A model generated the notes under the pieces. That model was not told the origin of the DNA. It did no database searches and saw nothing but the letters and a program-made list of their open reading frames with translations. From the NCBI GenBank assembly GCA_002505325.1, contig DAUV01000057.1, positions 31,706-37,158 of the forward strand: a DNA stretch of 5,453 nucleotides, written 5' to 3'. Source of the DNA: Euryarchaeota archaeon UBA623. GTDB lineage: Archaea > Thermoplasmatota > Poseidoniia > Poseidoniales > Thalassarchaeaceae. Positions within the stretch are counted from its first letter, which is position 1. Every line of letters starts with the position of its first letter. Position numbers and translations under genes: made by a program. Positions 1 through 5,453 of the stretch are shown here, one piece after another.

Positions 1-3000
1 GATGTTCCTTGCACCTTAGCAGCCGGAAGTACGTCGATCTCCACGCTGAATGAAAAAGCTTCGACGTCATCGGCGTCGGCCAATTCGACCACGAGAATCC
101 CATCGTCCCCAGAATTGGGAGTGAATCCGACATCAAGGCTCCGGGTCTCTCCAGGCCTCAAATTAACCACTACTCCATCGAGAATCAGCGGGGCCCAGCC
201 ATCGGGACCGGATACTTGGAGAATGTGAGATATTTCCGAGTTGCCGGTGTTCTGTAAATCGATGTACAGTGTAGTAGGGTAGCCCTCATGCCCTGTAGGT
301 TGATTATTCAAAGTCCAACTCACCCTAGCAACAGACTCAACCAGCAGTGATATCGAATCTTCCACCTCGACGCCCTCTCCTTGCATAACTAGTGTGACGA
401 TGGGCTCGGATGAGGCCTCGGCTGACAGAGGTATCACTACCGTGCACCAAACTGTGGATGAGGCACCAGCTGAAAGCGTAGAGGGAGCGGAACAACTCGA
501 TGACCAATCATCGTCTGGAACCTCGAGGTAAGTAGTAGGTCGCCATGTGGTAGAGCCTTGGTTAGTAACTGTCCAAGCGAGGTCGAAGCCGGGCTCGCCA
601 ACTGGGTGAGACCCAACTCCAAGTGGATAGTCTGAGACGGTTCCGTCGGGCAGAGCGACCATGTGGAAACTCAGAGAGGGGATTGCTCCCGAGAGGACGT
701 TTAGAGTTCTGTTCCAGTCTACGTAAAAGCCATCATCAGTAGCGAATCTAAGTTCTAAATCCCCGCTAACAGCTACTCCATTGCCCTGTAGTGCCACGGA
801 CCAGACACCAGATTCTCCCGCGGGGATGCTGATGGTGTTCAGGCCTCCTGACACAGTCCATCCTCCAGGGATGTTGCGCACATATGGCTGTAGGTCCAGC
901 ATCCGATTTCCAAGATTGCTGAGATCCACCTCGATTTCCAGTAGTGCGTCGGGAGAGATGTCGTGCTCTGCGCCATCAGAGGAAGGTGTCATACTGACCT
1001 CGTCTATCGCCTTAACCACAAGTGAAATGTCCTCGCTCCAAGAGTCGGAACTGACTCGTGAGTGGATGATTATCGCAGCATCGAACACGGATTCCGCGGG
1101 AATCATAGCCCCTGGAGGATTGATTGTGATGTCGACTGTTCGTCCAGCGTCCCTAGCCATGGTCCCGGTCGAACCATGTGAAGATCCAGCGAAGGCGCCA
1201 AGCGTGTCGAATCCGAGATGCCAGCCAGCTGGAGATACCAGTTCCACATCATAGGCCTGGGCGCCGTTGCCCTCGTTGAAGATTAGAATTTGCAGTTCTG
1301 TGGACTCAAGCGGACTCACTAGGAATTGCTCCCCTGGCATCACAATTTCAGCTCCAGCCAGCACTGGCACGTCGAAGAATATCGCCAACTCTGAAGTGAC
1401 GCTGTTCTCAACGTCTGTACCAGTAACCACCATGCTGTAGAGTCCTGGAGGTGGTGGTGCGGGATGCACCATAGTCAGACTAACTAATTCGGTTTCGGCT
1501 GCCTCGAGATTGAAGGTGTTTGAGGTGAACGACGTGAACCAATCGTATTGCACTCCATCCTGCATCCGCACAGGGTCACTGACCTCTATTGTAGCGTTGG
1601 TCTCAAACAGAGCGGTATTCATCAGTGAGAGTTGCCAAGTGGTAGAACTGTCTGACGCATCACCGAGGGTGACAGTTTCCTGTTCTGTGGACACCCTGAC
1701 ACCTGGTGCGCTGACAATGACAGTGTGAGTTAGGTAATTGTTAGTCTCTGAGACTTCCTCTACTGTATCACTCGGGTCTATGTGGAATGTGAACTCCACA
1801 TCTCCCTCTTGTGTCGGCGTCCAGTTCCACTCGAGTACTGCCGATTCCCCAGGAGACATACTCAACTGATGGGTGCCAAGCAGATTGCTGTCAGCTCGGG
1901 CGATGACCGATAGGTCGGCGACCGAACCGGCACCTTGGTTCTGAATGATGACGGAGACGTCGACCTCCTCTCCGACTTGAGGGATGGGGGATGAAATCTC
2001 AAATGAGTTCTGGACAAAGGTTGGATCTGGACTCAAATCATTGACATTGACTCCGCGAACAGCGAGAGCGTATGGCTGCCAAGTCCGGCTGCCACCATGC
2101 TGGGCGTCTCGCACGCGCACCGTCCACGTCCCTGTCGCTGCGTTGTCGATTAGCACGACCTCGACGTTATTGGTGGAGTCCTTGGTCCCGCCATTGACTG
2201 ATCGTCCGTTTACGAAGGCGTTGCCCTTGTACGTGATCTGTCCGTTAGGAGAAATGACCTCAAGGTCGAGGTCGTTCCTAAGTTGAGTCGTAGAAGAAGA
2301 TGAGCCAGGGTAGTCAGACCAAGTCAGTACCACCTTCATCGGCTCGCCAGCGCGGGTTATATCGAAGGAGTACTCGCTCGTCTGTCCACTAGAGAGTCGG
2401 GAGCGGTCGTCGACGAAGATACCAACATCGCTGTCCGGAATCAGCGACTCGACGAGATTCAGCCGGCCCCATCCCTCATCGTTGTTGGGTATGTCGCGAG
2501 TACCCATATCCTGAGCTCCTAGTATCAGAAGTCCCTTGATTAGGGCGCCTTGTGGCGCCTGCCTGCCAATCACCTCCATCAGGTACTCTCTGACTAGGGC
2601 AGACGCTCCGGCCGCAGCCGGGGTGGACATCGAAGTGCCACTATACTCGAGGTACCAATTGTTACTCCATGAACCCTGAGCACTGTCCGCCTCCTGCGAT
2701 TTGCACGACCTGACGTAGTCCCCCGGGGCGACTAGGTCTGGTTTGATTCTCCCATCATCAGTCGGACCACGGCTGCTCCAGTAGTACATCTCATCAGGAG
2801 CACCGCTGTATCGGTTCTTGTGTCCGCCGATGGTGATTACGTTCTTTGCAGTCCCAGGTGGAGAGACTCCTTCGTTCCTCTCATTGCCAGCTGCGAACAG
2901 CACGGTCATGCCCTGATAAGACCAGTATTGGTCCCATGTCGAGGTACGGGAGTCCGCATCCTCTGATTGGGTTGAGTAGCTGCCACCTCCACTACCGGCG

Positions 3001-4154
3001 CCCCAGCTGTTTGTGTGCAATCGGGCGCCGTTATTGTAAGCAGAATTCAACATGCTGTTGATGCCGTAACTGTATAACTGTCCAGTATCGTCGTCCTCCA
3101 TCGCCTGGAAGTAAACTTGAGCCTCGGGCGCTACTCCTCGGTAGGTGCCGCTGCTGCGGAATCCGTCACCCATCACCGTGCAGGCAACATGAGTGCCATG
3201 CCCGTCTGAGAGATCTGCTGTCGATGAATCTCCGGGGGTGACCGAGGTCAGGCCGGCGATTCGTCCTGTGAAGTCGCCGTGATCATCGTCGAGGCCGGAA
3301 TCGCCCACAGCAATCTTCTGTCCGCTGCCGTTCAATCCGGTGATGAAGGTGGTCTCAACTGAGTTGATGCCCATGTGGACCCTGGCTTGGTCATTGTGCA
3401 GAACTAGAAGAGGCATTGGGGCGATATAAGCGACAGAGGAGTGTCTGGCTAAATCGGCCACTTCACTATGGGATATCATACCCCACATTCTGCCTTCCTC
3501 TGGTGACCACGCCTCCTGCAGCCAGAGTGATGCGGCAATGTTCAGAGAATCCTCGAAACCCATGCCTGGTCGATCTTGTCGGACCAAGTCCGAGTTCTTC
3601 CAACCAAGTACTTCGACGAGTAGTGTTTGGTCCCCGTTAGCCATTCTCAAATCGGGGTGAACAAGAAGGCCGGCCGGGACTTCGTGTACCGCTTCAACCT
3701 CTTTGATTTGAGAAAGTGTAGAGATACTTTCGGGTGTAGCCTGCACTAGGAATCCAGAGGGAGGAATGGTAGACCTGACTTTGACATCAGCTGCTTCAAG
3801 CAGGGCCTGCCTCGCATCCCAGAGACCAACTTCGCCGTCGATGAGGACTATTGCGAGGTCGTTTCGTGGATTAGCCAGCTCGACACTCATCTGAACTGCC
3901 GGGAGTAATCCGGCTTGAGTGTAGACGCCAATGCTAGAGTCGGCTCTTGTCGCTCGGAAATCTTCGAAGCCAGAGTAGATTTGTGGGGCACCGAGGTCTT
4001 GAATGCTGTTTGGGTCGGGAGAAATTTCCACTTTCTCAGCAATGTGATTCAAGGATTCCACGGCGGTATTGCCCTCAGTAGGTGACTGATTGAGAATAGG
4101 GGCGTAGGACAACAGAAGAATCGTCATCATCAGTGTCACTAAGCGCTTTGTCAT
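1..4154 (-). CDS. Secreted subtilisin-like serine protease, S8 family, KP-43 type, with CARDB and Ig-like modules (3' end outside window)
   Basis: This is an extracellular endopeptidase. The frame is open from the ATG at 4154 to the left edge, 1384 full codons with no stop (checked codon by codon). Residues 1 to about 22 are a signal peptide: MTKR followed by a hydrophobic core. Residues about 24-253 are the propeptide. The catalytic domain (about 254-575) has Asp285 in KIAVGDSGLD, His319 in DGHGTHVA, oxyanion-hole Asn424 in LFAAGN and Ser508 in GTSMSTPAAAG. The start NDQAR at 254, SSRGPTDDGRIKPD, and the triad spacing match alkaline protease KP-43 as I recall it (Asp30/His68/Ser255; here 32/66/255 counted from Asn254). 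Residues about 580-700 form the KP-43-type beta-barrel (LTWSDYP, RNDLDLEV). Residues about 717-815 are a CARDB domain ending VEEVSETNN, and five further Ig-like modules follow from 818. All key residues are intact, so it should be active. One oddity is Cys325, where subtilases usually have Gly after HGTHVA. The C-terminus and any membrane anchor are not visible. Confidence 0.95.
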   Translation of the reverse strand, partial: MTKRLVTLMMTILLLSYAPILNQSPTEGNTAVESLNHIAEKVEISPDPNSIQDLGAPQIYSGFEDFRATRADSSIGVYTQAGLLPAVQMSVELANPRNDLAIVLIDGEVGLWDARQALLEAADVKVRSTIPPSGFLVQATPESISTLSQIKEVEAVHEVPAGLLVHPDLRMANGDQTLLVEVLGWKNSDLVRQDRPGMGFEDSLNIAASLWLQEAWSPEEGRMWGMISHSEVADLARHSSVAYIAPMPLLVLHNDQARVHMGINSVETTFITGLNGSGQKIAVGDSGLDDDHGDFTGRIAGLTSVTPGDSSTADLSDGHGTHVACTVMGDGFRSSGTYRGVAPEAQVYFQAMEDDDTGQLYSYGINSMLNSAYNNGARLHTNSWGAGSGGGSYSTQSEDADSRTSTWDQYWSYQGMTVLFAAGNERNEGVSPPGTAKNVITIGGHKNRYSGAPDEMYYWSSRGPTDDGRIKPDLVAPGDYVRSCKSQEADSAQGSWSNNWYLEYSGTSMSTPAAAGASALVREYLMEVIGRQAPQGALIKGLLILGAQDMGTRDIPNNDEGWGRLNLVESLIPDSDVGIFVDDRSRLSSGQTSEYSFDITRAGEPMKVVLTWSDYPGSSSSTTQLRNDLDLEVISPNGQITYKGNAFVNGRSVNGGTKDSTNNVEVVLIDNAATGTWTVRVRDAQHGGSRTWQPYALAVRGVNVNDLSPDPTFVQNSFEISSPIPQVGEEVDVSVIIQNQGAGSVADLSVIARADSNLLGTHQLSMSPGESAVLEWNWTPTQEGDVEFTFHIDPSDTVEEVSETNNYLTHTVIVSAPGVRVSTEQETVTLGDASDSSTTWQLSLMNTALFETNATIEVSDPVRMQDGVQYDWFTSFTSNTFNLEAAETELVSLTMVHPAPPPPGLYSMVVTGTDVENSVTSELAIFFDVPVLAGAEIVMPGEQFLVSPLESTELQILIFNEGNGAQAYDVELVSPAGWHLGFDTLGAFAGSSHGSTGTMARDAGRTVDITINPPGAMIPAESVFDAAIIIHSRVSSDSWSEDISLVVKAIDEVSMTPSSDGAEHDISPDALLEIEVDLSNLGNRMLDLQPYVRNIPGGWTVSGGLNTISIPAGESGVWSVALQGNGVAVSGDLELRFATDDGFYVDWNRTLNVLSGAIPSLSFHMVALPDGTVSDYPLGVGSHPVGEPGFDLAWTVTNQGSTTWRPTTYLEVPDDDWSSSCSAPSTLSAGASSTVWCTVVIPLSAEASSEPIVTLVMQGEGVEVEDSISLLVESVARVSWTLNNQPTGHEGYPTTLYIDLQNTGNSEISHILQVSGPDGWAPLILDGVVVNLRPGETRSLDVGFTPNSGDDGILVVELADADDVEAFSFSVEIDVLPAAKVQGT
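21..1703 (-). other. Array of five Ig-like (NEW3/CARDB-like) modules inside the protease
   Basis: Residues 818 to about 1378 read as five successive beta-sandwich modules, at roughly 818-929, 930-1048, 1049-1154, 1155-1273 and 1274-1378. Each carries a strand with 'N-x-G'-type turns (FNEGNG, SNLGNR, TNQGST, QNTGNS), a central Trp, and a 'pro-Gly-Glu/Ala' strand before the last third (PAGESG, SAGASS, RPGETR). The first module fits less well. The Trp residues fall at 872, 978, 1099, 1217 and 1320, a period of 103-121 residues. Similar modules in other proteins act as spacers or bind carbohydrate or surfaces. Which role applies here cannot be told, and a sixth module probably begins at the window edge. 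Confidence 0.6.
3396..4085 (-). other. Propeptide region of the protease
   Basis: Residues about 24-253 lie between the signal peptide and the NDQAR motif where mature KP-43-type enzymes begin. Two stretches each look like an I9-like inhibitor/chaperone unit, with a strand, a helix, and then a 'helix followed by V-x-x-I/V' ending. These are about residues 100-165 (IVLIDG ... IKEVEAVHEV) and about 175-250 (LLVEVLG ... SSVAYIAPM). The role expected from the family is to help the protease fold and keep it inactive until cleaved. The boundaries are estimates, and the two-unit reading is my inference from pattern only. Confidence 0.55.
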
Positions 4155-4159
4155 CGGCT

Positions 4160-4167
4160 ATCGCCTC
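4160..4167 (-). promoter_or_regulatory. Shine-Dalgarno of the protease gene
   Basis: On the minus strand GAGGCGAT (4167-4160) matches the GAGGTGAT core in seven of eight positions and lies 5 nt before the ATG at 4154. The spacing is almost the same as for the neighbouring gene. Together with the signal peptide that begins immediately, this fixes the protease start. Confidence 0.7.
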
Positions 4168-4187
4168 GTCCCTCTCAATTTGAGCGT

Positions 4188-4206
4188 ATGGGTTCTACGA
4201 ACCCAT
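4188..4206. repeat. Perfect 8-bp inverted repeat with 3-nt loop
   Basis: ATGGGTTC (4188-4195) and GAACCCAT (4199-4206) are exact reverse complements separated by TAC. As RNA they would fold into an 8-bp hairpin. It begins about 20 nt after the stop codon of the membrane-protein gene and ends 33 nt before the ATG of the protease. No T run follows it in the direction of transcription, so it does not look like a classical intrinsic terminator. Alternatives are a 5'-UTR hairpin affecting translation or stability of the protease message, an RNA-processing site, or a dyad bound by a regulator. Confidence 0.65.
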
Positions 4207-4225
4207 GAAAAGTCATGATTGGACA

Positions 4226-4780
4226 CTACAGGAATCGATACTGCGACTTGTCGGCGAAAATCTCCATTGTCCACTCCCCTACATTGTGAGTCCACCTTTC
4301 GCTCCTCTGGCCAGCGTAGGAGTCGTAGTAGAGCAGGATTTCGATAGTGTAATTCTCCCACACTGAGGCACCGTCGATCAGCAGTTCCATATCATCTCCG
4401 GAAACCGACGAGTGAGCTGGTAGATTGTCCCTGAGGAATGATGATCGGGAAATCTCTATTCCCTCTGAGTCAATAAATCTGACCTGTAGGTCGATGTCTT
4501 CGATAGTACGGCTGCCATCGTTGTCGAGTTCGACCAGCACTACGTGGCCGGGGCCTCCTTGTCGATATACCACGTCTACACTCACACGGTCATATGGAAC
4601 AATCCAGGTCAATACGAACAGGCTCGCAGCGAGAAGGAGCAGGACTGCCACAGAGGCGAAAATCACTCGAGTCGGTGAGATGTATCTCCTAGCTTCATCC
4701 TCAATCCGCTCTAACACCTCGTGGGCAATCTGAGTGTCAACCTCCTCGTCCTCACTCCTTAGCTTCTCTAGCAGCCCCAT
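4226..4780 (-). CDS. Single-pass membrane protein with beta-rich outer domain, unknown function
   Basis: This is a 184-residue protein that I cannot assign to a named family. It has three parts. Residues 1-37 are a highly charged, Glu/Asp-rich and probably helical cytoplasmic segment. Residues 38-61 form one strong transmembrane helix (VIFASVAVLLLLAASLFVLT within it). Residues 62-184 form a beta-rich domain with alternating hydrophobic strands (HVVLVELDNDG, DLQVRFIDSEGIEI, YTIEILLYYDS), reminiscent of small FxLYD- or LEA-like beta-sandwiches, though this is only a resemblance. Arg31, Arg32 and Arg38 just before the helix favour the N-terminus inside and the beta domain outside. The ATG at 4780 is chosen over the GTG at 4789 because of the Shine-Dalgarno placement. 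It starts 1 nt after the upstream stop codon and ends with TAG at 4228-4226, 71 bp before the protease. It may be an accessory or anchoring partner of a surface complex, which is inference from layout only. Confidence 0.85.
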   Translation of the reverse strand: MGLLEKLRSEDEEVDTQIAHEVLERIEDEARRYISPTRVIFASVAVLLLLAASLFVLTWIVPYDRVSVDVVYRQGGPGHVVLVELDNDGSRTIEDIDLQVRFIDSEGIEISRSSFLRDNLPAHSSVSGDDMELLIDGASVWENYTIEILLYYDSYAGQRSERWTHNVGEWTMEIFADKSQYRFL

Positions 4781-4781
4781 C

Positions 4782-5453
4782 TCAATCACCCCCTATGAAC
4801 GTCGCAAGTATCGTAAGAATCGCAGAGGAGAATGGCTCTACAACCATCACATGCTTGGTTGAGCCGCTCATACCTGGAACCATGTTGAGCAATGAGAGAT
4901 CAGAGGCTAGTCCATTGACTCCCAGAGTTGTACCGGTCGGAATACCATCGGTAATCTGAGCATCGAGGAGTACGCCCCGGAGATCGAGTTCATTGCCCTC
5001 GATGTCAGCTGAAGCACGGGCCGAGACGATAATTCTCTCACCCTGAACATCATCCACCTCGATGATGCTGTACGGGCCCACTAACTCCCTGATATTGACG
5101 GTGGCCCGCTTTAGATTCTCACCCAGCGCCTCCATCTCCTCGAGAACCAATGGAGGTGTGACAGGGACGTTGCTCATCCTGATGTACAGACGTTCGACTC
5201 CATCGCCGCCTGATCTGATGGAAAGGCCAAATGTATTGGTGGTACTAATCGACATGAAATCGGTCATTCCCTCGGCTAATAGGATTGTGTCTCCTCTCTT
5301 GTTTATCGCCCTACCAAAGACCTCTATGTACAATGACATGCCCTCTTCGGAAGCCCTGAAGTCAAGAGTCGGGGTTCCTTGGAAAGCTAGATTTTGGGTT
5401 ATGTCAAACTCAAGCGAGGGAGCTGTAGTCAGGTTAATCCAGCCGGGGACGTC
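4782..5453 (-). CDS. Hypothetical protein, C-terminal part (5' end outside window)
   Basis: I do not recognise this protein. The reading frame is open from the right edge (beginning Asp-Val-Pro-Gly-Trp) to a TGA at 4784-4782, giving 223 visible residues. The first in-frame ATG, at 5339, is visible residue 39; because the frame stays open upstream of it, this is probably an internal Met and not the start. The visible part alternates short beta-like stretches (for example SLYIEVFGRA and RLYIRMSNV) with a short acidic helix-like segment (VLEEMEALGENLKRA). It ends in a short, weakly hydrophobic tail, AILTILATFIGGD, too short to be a convincing membrane span. There are no cysteines and no catalytic motif I can name. 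Its last codons (Gly-Gly-Asp-stop) overlap the Shine-Dalgarno sequence of the next gene, which indicates a shared transcript and probable translational coupling. A beta-sandwich extracytoplasmic or membrane-associated protein is a guess. The gene is real with high confidence; its function is unknown. Confidence 0.85.
   Translation of the reverse strand, partial: DVPGWINLTTAPSLEFDITQNLAFQGTPTLDFRASEEGMSLYIEVFGRAINKRGDTILLAEGMTDFMSISTTNTFGLSIRSGGDGVERLYIRMSNVPVTPPLVLEEMEALGENLKRATVNIRELVGPYSIIEVDDVQGERIIVSARASADIEGNELDLRGVLLDAQITDGIPTGTTLGVNGLASDLSLLNMVPGMSGSTKHVMVVEPFSSAILTILATFIGGD
4785..4793 (-). promoter_or_regulatory. Shine-Dalgarno of the membrane-protein gene
   Basis: On the minus strand GGGGGTGAT (4793-4785) differs by one base from GGAGGTGAT, the complement of the usual archaeal 16S rRNA 3' end. 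It stands 4 nt before the ATG at 4780. This decides the start: a GTG at 4789, in the same frame, lies inside the Shine-Dalgarno itself and has no comparable site in front of it. The element is built from the last codons of the upstream gene, so ribosomes finishing that gene arrive directly at this site. Confidence 0.8.

Larger units (their letters stand above)
4155..4225. other. Only intergenic gap (71 bp)
   Basis: This is the only stretch outside a gene in the window. Read on the minus strand it holds, in order, a short TTTT run (4211-4208), a perfect 8-bp inverted repeat, a small near-palindrome CTCAAATTGAG (4184-4174) and the Shine-Dalgarno of the protease. I see no convincing archaeal TATA box or BRE. 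The T run is too short to be a strong archaeal terminator. Read-through from the upstream pair into the protease is therefore plausible, but a weak internal promoter cannot be excluded. Confidence 0.6.

Noticed and set aside
781..1254. Plus-strand open frame of 157 codons
   Set aside because: It lies entirely antisense to the protease modules. Its translation is rich in Ser/Pro/Thr with no domain pattern, as expected from the reverse reading of acidic codons, and it has no supporting ribosome-binding site.
2544..2559. GGCGCC-TTGT-GGCGCC hairpin
   Set aside because: It lies inside the protease catalytic-domain coding region (Arg-Gln-Ala-Pro-Gln-Gly-Ala). GGCGCC is itself a palindrome, so a chance repeat explains it, and there is no sign of function.
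4208..4211. TTTT run after the membrane-protein gene as an archaeal terminator
   Set aside because: Four T residues are too few for a confident terminator call, and the hairpin comes after the run, not before it.
4158..4361. Minus-strand open frame of 67 codons between the membrane protein and the protease
   Set aside because: It overlaps the end of the membrane-protein gene in another frame, runs through the hairpin, and has an Arg-rich composition with no recognisable pattern.
4425..4733. Plus-strand open frame of 102 codons
   Set aside because: It is antisense to the membrane-protein gene, whose Shine-Dalgarno, membrane helix and close gene junction are far stronger evidence of coding.
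1..5453. CRISPR array, insertion sequence, tRNA or rRNA
   Set aside because: No regularly spaced direct repeats, transposase motifs, terminal inverted repeats or tRNA/rRNA signatures were seen on either strand. Coding sequence fills all but 71 bp.

Overview
The window reads as archaeal DNA, most likely from a planktonic euryarchaeote of the Marine Group II (Poseidoniales) kind. This is an inference from three things: tight minus-strand gene packing, Shine-Dalgarno sequences close to the archaeal GGAGGTGAT consensus, and a very large acidic secreted subtilase with a CARDB domain and further Ig-like modules. There is no rRNA, tRNA or other phylogenetic marker here, so the taxonomic call is moderate at best.

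All three genes lie on the minus strand, and transcription runs from high to low coordinates. First (5453-4782) is the C-terminal part of a protein I do not recognise; its start lies outside the window. Its stop codon sits inside the start region of the second gene (4780-4226), which encodes a 184-residue single-pass membrane protein with a beta-rich outer domain, also unassigned. A 71-bp gap follows, holding a perfect 8-bp inverted repeat. Then comes the dominant feature, a secreted subtilisin-like protease (family S8, KP-43 type). It starts at 4154 and is still open at the left edge, giving at least 1384 residues.

The protease has a signal peptide, a propeptide of about 230 residues, a complete Asp285/His319/Ser508 catalytic domain and a KP-43-type C-terminal beta-barrel. 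After these come a CARDB domain and five Ig-like modules of roughly 105-120 residues, and the chain continues beyond the window. It would be expected to degrade proteins or peptides outside the cell while held at, or extended from, the cell surface. The two upstream genes look co-transcribed with each other and perhaps with the protease, but no sequence evidence fixes what they do.

I found no mobile elements, CRISPR arrays, RNA genes or recognisable archaeal TATA/BRE promoter. The plus strand holds only open stretches antisense to these genes.
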